A stretch of 64,000 bases of DNA from Capitella teleta (taxonomy: Eukaryota > Annelida > Polychaeta > Capitellidae), in NCBI GenBank assembly GCA_000328365.1, contig KB297448.1, forward strand, positions 162,319-226,318. Direction: 5' to 3'. Position 1 is the stretch's first letter; the number at the start of each line of letters is the position of its first letter. The notes under the pieces were generated by a model. That model saw nothing but the letters and a program-made list of their open reading frames with translations, was not told the origin of the DNA and did no database searches. Shown piece by piece: positions 23,001 through 33,720 of this stretch. Made by a program: the position numbers and the translations under genes.

Positions 23001-26000
23001 ACATCATCCTGATCCGTGGACTCAAGTTCACTTGATCAGAAAAGAAAACAAAAGAAAACTGTGCAGAAATAACCCAAAATGGCAATCCAAGGAAATGATA
23101 AACTCCCAATCAGAAATGAATACTTTTTGAGAATTACCTCGGAACGCTGCGCTCTGATTGGCTCCTAACTTTGGGGAGATCCACGTTGACATAAGTACTT
23201 GAATTCTCAGCAGTTTCCAGCTCATTTTCATAATCAGTTCCACTGTCGTCATCTGGAGAAGAATTCAAACCTTGATAACACTAAAATCACAGGAAAAATA
23301 CAATCACTGAAATCTGAGGAGGTGAAAGCCGACAGCTTGATGTGCATGAGTCTCGTTTGCGTAATTCAGACACAGAATTCAGACACGGAATTTAGACACA
23401 GAATTTAGACACAGAATTTAGACAGGGAAGCACAGGAGAGAGCAAACACACCTGGCTCCCATTCTCCTTTATCTTCTCCATTTCCTGGATCTTCATAAAC
23501 TGGATCAAATTCTCCTTCGTAAATATCGTCATCTTGCGATTTGTCAGGATGACGAGGAATGCTGAGAGCAAGAGAATTAAACAATAGAATTCCAAGCTGA
23601 AACATGACTTTGAATATTAAATATTACAAATTCTAATTAAAATTTCTCGGAGTTTTTTATGCAAGTGTGGAGATTGAAACCAGGAGAACAGACGTACGCT
23701 AATTAGGAGTCAGTAGGGTAAAAAATTCAGTGTTCATTCAAGGTCTATGAATTTCCGTCTCCTCTGCCAATGCAGTAAATTTGGGGAGAGTTACCTTTCA
23801 ATATCCACAGAATCATATTCAGTTTCTTCAATTTCATCCACCTGGAGAGAAATATAGCAAACGGAAGATATAAGCGTCATGACTAACGGGCGGCTGAGCT
23901 GGTGGCGGAGGACGTCCTTTTTGCTTCATTTCTTCTGCGTTCTTTTTCTCTTCTCTTCTTTTGTGAGATTTCTTTGTTGAAAAGTCGTCATTCTTTGTGC
24001 TCAAATTAGGTTGGCTGCTGAACGAGTCAATCTTCGGGAGACCTGAAGCGATTTCGAAGATTAAAAAAATAAGAATTTAGGATTAGAATACCTTCTGGTC
24101 TGGGAGGTAGAGAAGGAGGGTACTTGATGACCTCCAGGCGTTCAATGAAGAATTGGCGCTTGCGTTCATTGGCAGCGGACAGAGTCTCCTTCGCAAGACC
24201 AGAACGGAGGAATTGATCGAGGCCAGGCAGCAGCTCTGAAACAGAACATAGATCAGAATGAAGAGTCAAGAGACCAGAAGATTTTGCAGACTATAATATG
24301 AAGAAACTGCAATTAAATGGATAAAAATGTCAACGTAAAATGAAAATTTGTTTTGTGCACACTTCCGTATCTCCAATCATGTACACAAAATGTGAAAATA
24401 AATATATTTGTGTATAATTAAAAATGCATTAGTAAAGATATCAAAACAATGCTCAGAGTAGCTTTAATTGATACATTTAAATCAACGATCATGCCTTGCA
24501 CTTATGAAACTGAGCAGAACAGAGATTTTAAACCAACAAAGAGAATGGAATTTCAAGTTTTGAGCCAACGATCGCTTTAAATCCATAATCATAGAGTGTT
24601 ACATAATTTAACTGGTATATTTCACGCAAGTAAAAGAAAGATAATAGATGACCTGATGATGAAAGTGATAAGCAAAGCTGGTAATATTTACAGTCCACAT
24701 TGACCAGGATGGCATAATCCCGAAATTAGGACATTTAAATTGCCAGATGATGAGCAAAGCACATACACACAATCAATGTTGAAGGAATGTCAAATGCAAA
24801 TAAAATCCAAATAAGCAGAAACACACCACTCCACACATCAGAGGCACGTATGAAATTAATACTACGAAAGCACTAAAAATTTCTCAACGGCAAAAAATCC
24901 ACAAAAATGCGAGCGAACGATTAGGAATGAGCACCTTGCATGGTGTATCCACTGCGCTTGATGGTCTTTGCCATGGAGTGCAGCAACTTGACGACCAGCG
25001 AGGCGTCCACGAATTGCCGGTTGCTCCTCTTTTTGAACATATGCTTCATGTTTGCCATCTAGAAGCGAACTGAACAACTTTTTTGCGGTGTTAGGAGCAG
25101 GAAAAGAGCGACGACTGTGACACACATTGCCTGCAGCTAATTGCCAGCAAAAGCACGCGTACACAGCACGCACATATTTGTAGGTGTTTTATTGGTACAA
25201 ATTGACCTCCTGTCTTGCACCTGGTCGACGGTCAATCGGCAGTGAACTAAACGCAGATGCAACACCTGGCTGCGGAATACCTGCAGTGGTGCCAAAGCAA
25301 GCTCCGTCTCTGAGTTAACTGGCTCACTCAGCACCGGATTATCTGACATTAATCTATTATTTAGGTATTTCTGTTAAGATGCATAACTAAGAGTTCATAA
25401 CAAGGTATAAAGAATGCTGTAATTGCAAATTGGTCGTTAGCTGAAATCACGACGTCCATGCCCACGAGGCAGTAGGCGACATTGCTCAGCGCTTTCAACA
25501 CATGTGACATTTATGAGGGAAGAACACACAAGCAAACAAAGAGAGATGTCCCTGACTCACACCTCTATGCACGACCTTGACTTTCCACTCATTATACAGC
25601 TGAGTGTCGTCTCATCCCGATGCGTATGAATGGTTAGAGAGATTTCCATCTAACACCTCTTACATCCTGGTGTAACATCGCCAAAGAATTAATTCATTAC
25701 AAATATCAAAGCTAATAGTTGGGAGCTAATAGTAATCAATTCTGCGTTGAATCCAGAGGTTTTTGCAAAAGTCTTCAATGCATGCTTGCAATTGAGCACG
25801 GTTTGTGTGTGGGGAATGCGTCCATGATTAAACTTCCAACAACCTGAACCTCTGATTCATCCTTTCTGGCTATTTGAAGGGGCTTATATTCATATTGTAT
25901 ATTGCACAAAACAAATTTACATATAGCACATACAAGTACATGCTTCAGCAGATGAATACATGACTGGGGGGCTTTTGGTGTAAGAGCATTCCACCAGCCG

Positions 26001-26146
26001 GACATTGATCCTGACTAACGTTGGTTGTCAAACATATTTTCACCATTCAACGCAACGTTGTTCAGTTCAGTGGAGAGACAAATACAAACAAAACAAAAAA
26101 CAAGAACACATCCGCGAATTCACCACTCACCGTCAAGGTATTCCAT
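20089..26146 (-). CDS. AFAP1/XB130-family actin filament-associated adaptor
   Basis: AFAP-family proteins bind actin filaments and relay Src/PI3K signals. Main coding exons in gene order: 25058-24935, 24235-24092, 24042-23888, 23841-23795, 23561-23452, 23252-23138, 23030-22944, 22644-22338, 22285-22202, 22148-22076, 22007-21876, 21753-21530, 21477-21324, 21272-21163, 21109-20941, 20891-20735, 20681-20543 and 20493-20089 (about 911 aa; human AFAP1 730, XB130 818). Order: N-terminal helical segment (ELLPGLDQFLRSGL), Pro-rich stretch, acidic region with tyrosine motifs, PH1 (about 284-362), Pro-rich linker, basic KKK stretch, PH2 beginning GYMNV (about 459-550), second tyrosine cluster, coiled coil (about 705-777), basic tail. 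A separate short exon (26146-26131, MEYLD) can replace the first exon in phase. The final exon may be longer or shorter, because a GTTTGT donor lies just before the stop. Confidence 0.92.
23372..23423. repeat. 13-bp tandem repeat, four units, in an AFAP-like intron
   Basis: Four units of ACAGAATTYAGAC (one with ACGG in place of ACAG) lie head to tail just downstream of the exon 23561-23452. Confidence 0.9.
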
Positions 26147-28790
26147 GCTCACTGAATTGTACCACTCGACCGATTTGATTGTCTGGAAATATTTTTCACT
26201 CTCCTTGGTCAATGCGTCCCCAAACAGTCAGTATTGGAAGCGCTGTGAGCCTGAGACCCAAATTGCATGTCAGAATAAGCGAGTTGCGAAGCCGGCTGAC
26301 TCTTGTCCTCGTCCTACGGCCGGCATTCTCAAGCATCTGATTCAGGCAGCTTGAAAGTTAAAAAACAGAATACATGCGTGAAGAATAAAAATCTATAATG
26401 AGCATACACGCAAGCATATACAAGGAATATTTAAAGACTTATTTATTTCCATCAGCTTAAGTTTGCCGAGTTTTAAATTCTGAACTATTTTATGCATTTC
26501 AAGTTTTATGTATGTAATTGTTTTATCTTGTTTTTATATGTATATATGTGATTTATTTGTTGAAGAAATAAAGTTATTATTATTATTTATTTTATATTCC
26601 ATATATGCAGTTACATCCTTATGGGATATGCACATTACACCATCATGGACTAAACTCCTTAAATAGATTCTGCTGATTGAGCTTTGTTCAAATATGCTTA
26701 TGACTGAAGTTATGAATCATAAGGATTAATAATTATGTCTTCGTGTGCACACGCCAACAGACAGAGGCAGCATTCACACGTTCCATTAGGATGCCAGATA
26801 TTCGTATGATGCCCTATGAGACTATGACTGTCTGTGCCCAAATATGAAATTACCCCTCGCATTATGGTTCAAATACCTAGATATGCAATTTTACCAATGA
26901 GAGGAAAAAATAACCATGTTATTTATTCTAGGGCATGTTTTTTTTCTTTTCTAAATATTTTCATAAAAATTCCACCATTTACCAGTGCTTAATTTTGGAT
27001 GATCTGGTAAATTACATGTACATGTACTAACTAGCCTTTACTTGATCCACACCACAAGGAAATTCCTGCTGAACTTTGCTTTGTGATGCAGTTGTTTTTT
27101 TTTTAACGATTATAAATTCCTTATCGAACCCAGAGGAATCGCACCGCTCTAATTAAAGCCTGGTATAAAAATGGTGGTTACTTACTGGCTAACATACAGC
27201 CTCTGCAATAATGAATACGCTGGTCTGCTCAACCAAATTGGTCCAAGATTGAGTCATAAATGTCATTCACAAAAGAATCAGTTACTAGTGAACCGTTTTG
27301 GGGGGAGGAGGGGAAAGGGGAATGAATTAAATGATCAGAGTAACTATCAACATCATCTAAAATAAGAGCGGGTAAATGCGCCAGTAAAAGTAAGTAATGG
27401 GGAAAAATATTGGCTGCAAAAGATATTCTGTCGTTGAAGGCAGGCAATATGTGATGCCTTTTAAGAGCATCTTTGCAAGAATTTTTTCTATTTTAAAATT
27501 CTAGTCAATGTCTCCAAAAACTTACCAGCATATGTCACTAGGTGCATTCAAAGAATATATATGATGGTTTACAAAAAAGGAGCGGGGGGAAAAAAAAAAA
27601 GAGTTCTATGCCTAACGTGGAAAACGTTGACACAAAAAAATGAAAAGTGGCTTGAATTTCGCCTTAATAAATAGAACTGTGTCTCAGATAAAGAGAGCTA
27701 AGACCTTATATACCGAGACAGTCAGCGCGCGTGTATTTCCCGATGGTTCGCTTGTTAATTTTAATCCTGGTGGATGAAGTACTACCGTCCAGTTATTCCG
27801 AATTTTGCAATGGTACATTTGTTGTTTGCTATTAGCAGTTGCCTTATGACAATTTTTGTGTGCTAGGGAAGCAGACAGCAATGCATGTGGCGCCCTCAAT
27901 TAGCTGAAGCTCTTTACAGTCAACAATTTACAACGAAATGATTAACAGGCAGAGACCCCCAGATGGCTGTCTTGGTACAAGAAGGTCTTTAACGTGGCTA
28001 CCACGGGTGACGATTTGTGTGAAGCAAGGGTTGATATTTTGTCAAGTTACATGTAGAACAACTTCTGAGGATAATTGAAAATTTATTTTAAACCGACCAA
28101 AATTCTAGACCTAATCTCTCAGGAATTGTTTTCTCGTAATCATATAATACAAAATAATTGAGTAATTATCAAAATCAAATTCTAATTAGTTTATATAAAT
28201 GCTGAGGCATTTTTATGGTTAGATACCATCAAGACCTTAAATAAATGGCAACTTTAGAAATAGTTTATGACAGCTCGGCGAGATGCCAGACTGCCCAGGG
28301 GGCATTCATCAGCTTGTAATTGGGGATGTAGTTAAGATTAGAGACTTTTAACAAAACACATGGGGACTGCTGCTAGGGTTGGCAACAAAATTGCCAGTTT
28401 TATTACACAATATTCAATTGTTTTTATATGTATGTCATTTGTTTTAGTGCATTGTTTGACATGAGAATGAGGTGACAAATGTTTTGCATCATTCACCATT
28501 TCTTGATTGCCATAGTCAAACCCTGGAGTCCCCATCCAATTGCCATGCGGGCGATTGCGTAACATGCAACCAAGAAACCTGCAGGCTATAGACTATGTGA
28601 AGTTAGAGTGAAGTCAAGAAAAAAGCATTTGATTCCAATACCAGGAGGACACACATAATGAATCAAAGGCAGGGACCACACAATGCAAACAACAGTCTAT
28701 GGTTTGTGCCCACGGCAAAGCTCCATTAGGTCCTTTGAGGCTTGACAATCAATCTATAGATACAGCAACTTGAGCAAGAATGCTAATATA
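26147..28790. other. gene-poor stretch upstream of the AFAP-like gene
   Basis: The first few hundred bases probably contain the promoter and 5' UTR of the MEYLD first exon. At 26440-26595 a plus-strand 3'-end-like sequence (GAAATAAAG followed by TTATTATTATT) resembles the tail of a LINE or a processed transcript, but no coding region precedes it. The remainder shows no gene that I can support. Confidence 0.35.
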
Positions 28791-28944
28791 TTTGATGGAT
28801 TATTTGGATGACAATTGTTACGTAACCGAGGTATCTAAAATGTTTTCTAGTGTGGACTCGCTATGGGCCGTAGGAAAGATCCACGGGCGATCTGGATCAG
28901 CCATAGGAAAGGGCTAGGATCTATAGAAATGTACATTGTTACTA

Positions 28945-29322
28945 TTGTATAGCCTCAGTGAGGCCAATCAAATGCCGCATAAATATGCAACATATGGTTC
29001 GCCATATAAAACTAGCCCAGCCTTATGAAAAATCGCCTTTCACCAACGATAATATTACAATTGCCTATTAATTTTCTCATGGATATATTACAAAACATCC
29101 ATTCTTATCATATCTCACTTCAATAGTTGTTGACTCTTCTAAAAATATTCAGTTTTCAACTTTTTGCATGACGCCGGCCTGATTTCCAAGAAAGGTGCTA
29201 AATTTCATTCTGAGTGACGTGCTGCTGGCGTATGTTTGCATTGCATGATTGCGCAACGTTCAAGGCTGCCAGCATTTTTTTTTGAAAAGTAGGATGTTGG
29301 TGATATGAAAAGAGTTCAGCAG
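28945..29322 (+). repeat. dispersed repeat, copy B (uninterrupted)
   Basis: The same family as copy A at 8240-9397, here without the hAT-like insertion. The sequence ggctgccagc (29264-29273) corresponds to the insertion point in copy A. It lies between two copies of another repeat containing TGTGGACTC and GATCCACGGGCGATC (28850-28925 and 30593-30665). Confidence 0.8.
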
Positions 29323-29442
29323 TAAATCTAAATTTGGTTGTTGTGGCCCTTTGCAAAATTCCAGGCTACAGCATGGACGCTGTTATATTTGTCGGATTAT
29401 TTGCATGAGAATTGTAAGGTAACCTGGAAGCCTAAAATTTTA

Positions 29443-30579
29443 GGAAGTGACTAAAGTTACAGACCTGTAATCCCAAGTTACAGACCTCAAACTGCCTTTA
29501 CTATGCTTTTTTAATGATACAAGGTGAGTGAGTCATTTTGTTTGATATTCTTCATATGCATCCATTACCAACTTAAGACTGCATGCATGTGTATGTTGAT
29601 AGTCTGTTTGACTTAATAAGGAATTTCCAACATCAGGTCTGTAAGTTTAACATTATGTCTAAGGATTACAGGTCTGTAACTTTATAACTTTTCTATGCAT
29701 TTTTAATGATACAAGATGAGTCATTTTGTTTGATATTCTTCATATGCATCAATTACCAACTTAAAGGGATGGGGAACTGAATTTTAAGTGATGTTCTATT
29801 GACTCATAGCACCAATTGATAGCATTCCGTGCCCAGAACACCATGCCTGGATGCAAGCATAAGGAAATAATGCATTCCGAATATCGGGGTTAGCATTGGG
29901 CCTATGGGAGAATGGCTTCCATTACGAAGTATAGGAGGCAAACGTCAGCTGAGGGCTTGCCGTGATTGGTCCTGTTCCCCTCGTGAAGCTATCAATTTCA
30001 GCCAATCAGAGCAGGCAATCTTCGCCATAAAAGGACATCTTTGTTGTTTATGAAACGAAAGCGTCAGTATTGCACTCTGGCTGACCTTTATACTGTTTCA
30101 AGATGAGAAACCATGATAGGTGCTCTAGAAAATCGCTTGATAAAATAAGAAAAAGAGCGAAAAATATTTTTTTTTTCGCTCCTGACTGGTGGCAAAATGA
30201 TTATTCTATCTATTTCCGAAAATAAAATAAAAAAATATCCAGGGGTTTAGTCGCAGGACACGCTGATATGACGAGGCCCATTGTAAAAGATGGGGAACTC
30301 GGAGTTTCATCACAGCTCCTGACGTCACACCTAATTAGCAATGTATCTCCTGCGAAATCGTTAGCGATGATATTCCTTGTGTGGGCCAGGCATAGGAATC
30401 ATTTCTGGCACATCAAATAACGACTCAAAGTCCATTTTTAACCAGTTCTCCCTCCCTTTAAGACTGCATGCATGTGTATGTTGATAGTCTGTTTGACTTA
30501 ATAAGGAATTTCCAACATCAGGTCTGTAAGTTTAGCATTCATGTCTAAGGATTACGGGTCTGTAACTTTATCACTTGCC
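29443..30579. mobile_element. Mutator-like non-autonomous DNA transposon with internal tandem duplication
   Basis: The ends (29443-29473 and 30549-30579) form inverted repeats of about 31 bp sharing TAAAGTTACAGACC. Direct 9-bp repeats AAAATTTTA (29434-29442, 30580-30588) flank them exactly, the target-site size of Mutator-like elements. The 9-mer is itself AT-only and nearly palindromic, so the class is tentative. The interior holds a tandem duplication with a period of about 192 bp (units starting CTATGC at 29501 and 29693). The second unit is split by a Kolobok-like MITE (29765-30457). No transposase frame is present. A related outer-repeat copy at 28831-28850 lacks the insertion. Confidence 0.75.
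29765..30457. mobile_element. Kolobok-like TTAA MITE, copy 2 (nested)
   Basis: 693 bp with the same termini as the copy at 13775-14465 and TTAA on each side (29761-29764, 30458-30461). It sits in the second unit of the host element's tandem duplication. The first unit (ccaacttaagactg, TTAA at 29573-29576) is the uninterrupted equivalent, proving the exact boundaries. Confidence 0.9.
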
Positions 30580-30679
30580 AAAATTTTAATTAGTGTGGAC
30601 TCATTTTGGGCCTAACATGGTAGGGCTGATCCACGGGCGATCGGGATCAGCCATAGTATAGGGCTAAGCCTCAGTATAC

Positions 30680-31670
30680 CATTATAACTATATAATTATA
30701 GTATAAATTATACTAAATTATAAGCTACTTCCAATCCAAGCCAAGTAGGCGCCTACGGCCCTAGTTAGTAACTAAATTATGAGTAAGTTAATAAGTAGCT
30801 TAGGGATTTCAAGTATCATTGTATGATATTAAGGAAAAGTTGTTCTCCGATAATGAAAATGAATATTATGAATATTTATATTATTCAACAGTTCACTAAG
30901 ATCTAGCACCTTTCGTCTTTCGACCTTTCAAACCAGGAAGTTGACTGGACATATCAAAAGTGAAACCGCAACTATGTCGAAGGCGATCATAACGTTAAGC
31001 AATTATCATAACGCAATAGATTCTGCGTCTCAAGATTTATTCTCTCTTGAACAACCATGCTTGATATCATCTTACCTTAAGTACCTCAAGTACTCTCACT
31101 GATTGGTTTTAGTGTTTATAATTAGATTTAGATGTTAACATCGAAATTGGGCTGTGTACTGGGTTCCCATTCATGAATTATTATTCAGCCTAGGGCCTAC
31201 AAACATAGGTGATAATAAGAGGATCTGTGGTGTACGTATGGCAGCAACGCCATTATCTGCCAACCGCACAACAGCAACAATAATAAAAGCTAATGAACGC
31301 CCAATGAGGTGGCGTGAGCTCGTAGCCTTTGTTACTTTTGTCACTGAGTTAATATGCCGTGGTCTCTAGCTATGTGTGGCTCCACATGGGAGATATGAGG
31401 GGTGCAGGAAAACTCCTATCCTGATGGTCAGGTCCCTGCATGAAGGTATGGTTGTTGTTTTCGTGTGTGGTAAAGATGATGCAGTCAGTCTTTTAGACAT
31501 CCAGCTTCAGTTTGTTGGCGAGCATACAAGTGCTGACGTCAGCCACGCAGTTTCCCATTTTATGGACTTCAAGTTACTTACGGTAGGCCTGCGTATGAGC
31601 TGCATATTGGTGGGAATTTATAGTGTGTTTGCGGAAGATGTCTCCAAGTGGGCGTGTGTACATTGTACAC
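30680..31670. other. unannotated stretch
   Basis: No gene was recognised. It includes a pair of TCATAACG boxes (30987, 31006) and a 12-bp palindrome GCTGACGTCAGC containing a CRE core (31532-31543). Confidence 0.35.
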
Positions 31671-32407
31671 ATGCAGTGGCGTAGAAACCGGGGGTGGGGG
31701 GCGAGCCCCCCCCCCAAGTCTAAGAGTGGGGGGGGGGCTGAGTATCTCCCCCTCTTAAAGTCATCACCTTCAATTTACCACCCCCCTTCAAGTCTGGGAA
31801 CGTTCCAACGCCTCTGTATGTACAGGATGAAAAGAAGCGGGCCCAGCACTGACCCTTGCGGCACGCCAACACTGATTACTGAGGTTTTGATGCTTCGTCA
31901 CACATTTTGACGTATTGTTTTCGATTGGACCGATATGAACTGTGCGATGTTAGACAATCCAAGGCGGTTCCTGTGGCTCCAATTACGGAACGCGGTCAGT
32001 CTTAGAAGATGGGGTGATCAAGCGTGTCAAACGCGGCACTTAAATCGAACATAAGCATCCCGTTGTCCATTTCCATGAGTATTGCTGCTTCTTAGCTTTG
32101 CGTGGTTCTGAACGCTGACTGGAAGGGATCCAAGAGATGACGGCGATGTATAGTTATTTCTGCAGTTGTTTGAAATAGGTCTCGGGTTGTGGCACAATGC
32201 CTTGTGTCAGAGAGCTGCTCACAAGCTCCGAGATGGGTCCAACCATTTCGCTCCGAATACAGGGAAGGAATCAAAGGAGCACGGATTGGGTGAGATGTCG
32301 GCAATGATCGTCACCAACTCACCATCGGAGGCTTGTAGCAGAAGGCTCAGAGTTGCCGATTTCGCTCGGGGCGCGTAAGGAATACATGTACATGTAGTCG
32401 AGGTCAT
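31670..32407 (-). mobile_element. decayed non-LTR retrotransposon (reverse transcriptase fragment)
   Basis: On the minus strand the translation shows LLDPFQSAFRTTQS, then MFDLSAAFDTLDHPIF, then RSNRKQYVKM, and near 31820-31860 VPQGSVLGPLLFILYI in a shifted frame. These are the conserved reverse transcriptase blocks of jockey/CR1-related LINEs. Stops and frame changes are frequent, so it is old. At its lower edge is a GC-only patch (31690-31735) with C11 and G10 runs that can pair with each other, next to CAGTGGCGTAG, a start often seen in hAT-like repeats. Confidence 0.7.
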
Positions 32408-33118
32408 TCCTAATATTGGGTAAAAGATTCACAATACAATGGGTTAGCACCGTGAGATATTCCACGGGTATTTTTAGCCTTGAGTCTTGGATAACTACAT
32501 TGTATTTATTTTATGCACTTCAACACTTCATATAAATGTGCATGTAAATGCGTTGACCAGGAAGTGTCTTCGTGGCATATTGGATCCTAGGAAGACTGCA
32601 AGCCTCTACTTCGAATGTCGACGATTTGTATAATCGAATATTACCATCAGGCGACATTTTGAGGTCTCACTGGGAGATTCGGAACGCACACGTATTTCGC
32701 CTTAGATGAACATAGCTTCGTTAACTGCCGAACGAATATTTAAGAAGTGTTTCCATGAAGTGTGTACTGAAGTTGCAGAAGTCAACAATTCAACATACTT
32801 ACAGGTACTTGTTTACATTGTATGTTATTGCATAATAGGGCTCTGACTTCTTTGTTATTAGCACAAGTGATCGCTTTGTCAAACGAGCCACACAATTAAA
32901 GATACACAGATAACACAAAAGTAATAACTTTCTCTTTTATTCAAAACCAATCTGGGAGCAAGAATTCCTGGGTAAAATGTGTTCATGCTGCTGTCCTTCA
33001 GGCATCTGTATTCATGTAGTAATCACTAATTAAAATAATACCGCATAGTGCGTATGTACAGGCTAGGCAATGCTCAGAAGCAACGTTCACTGTTTTTTTC
33101 TTGCCAAGGTGCTTCGGC

Positions 33119-33720
33119 TCACACTTTCCTCTTCTCCAAACTTGTGGCAGCAATCTTCGTTTTATCCTGTGAGGCTCTGCTGCTGATGATTGAAATGAAA
33201 AAGAAAGAAAGAAAAAAAAAGTGAAGCTCAGCCATACAATAGTAAATCACCAATGCTTACACAGCTTGGAAGGAAGGGTGTTCACTGGACCCTGGCTGAC
33301 TGGGTGGCTCGTGAACACTTGGATGTTCAATGACAGCATCTGGAGCTTTAGATTTGGGAGCTTTCTTCTTGCGTTTCCTCGGAGGTCTGTCAACCACCAT
33401 TCCTAATTCATCGCGTGCTGGATTTAGCCGCACTCGCATCTTCTGGGCGGGCTTCCGGGCGGGCTTCTGAATTTTCTGGGCTTGTTTCAGCTGACGCACC
33501 AAAGCCTCTGCAGCAGCATGAGCCTCGAGCAATTTCTTGTTGAGAACTGGGGGAAAAAATTGGTATGCTTACAAGCACCATATTAGTGATGCACATATAT
33601 GGCGAAGTCACAACCATTGGAAGTGACCAATTGTCAAAAAACCGAAAGTTATGAAGAATGGTGATTAGCGGTCTATTGTCCAATAATTTACCTTGCCTTG
33701 GTTGCGGCTGTAAACCACCA
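33119..33720 (-). CDS. 3' exons of an unrecognised gene for a basic, probably nuclear protein
   Basis: Exons in gene order: 33720-33692 (weak acceptor), 33546-33261 and 33182-33119, all phase-compatible. The main exon follows a strong acceptor (ttttttcccccag) and reads LNKKLLEAHAAAEALVRQLK, then repeated Lys/Pro segments (KPARKPAQKMRVRL) and a run PPRKRKKKAPKSK resembling a bipartite nuclear localisation signal. The last exon ends TSLEKRKV. A minus-strand AATAAA (32936-32941) lies about 180 bases past the stop. Without the last intron the frame would end after FQAV. I do not recognise the family, and no upstream exons were found between 33720 and 38400. Confidence 0.55.

Noticed and set aside
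25137-25349. Minus-strand frame beginning MSDNPVLSEPV as a further AFAP 5' exon
   Set aside because: It could splice in phase to 25058 (donor GTGCAA), but the donor is weak and there is no similarity to AFAP N-termini, so it is left out of the model.
25400-25520. Minus-strand frame ALSNVAYCLVGMDVVIS as a possible AFAP exon or membrane segment
   Set aside because: No usable donor in phase, and the established exons join without it.
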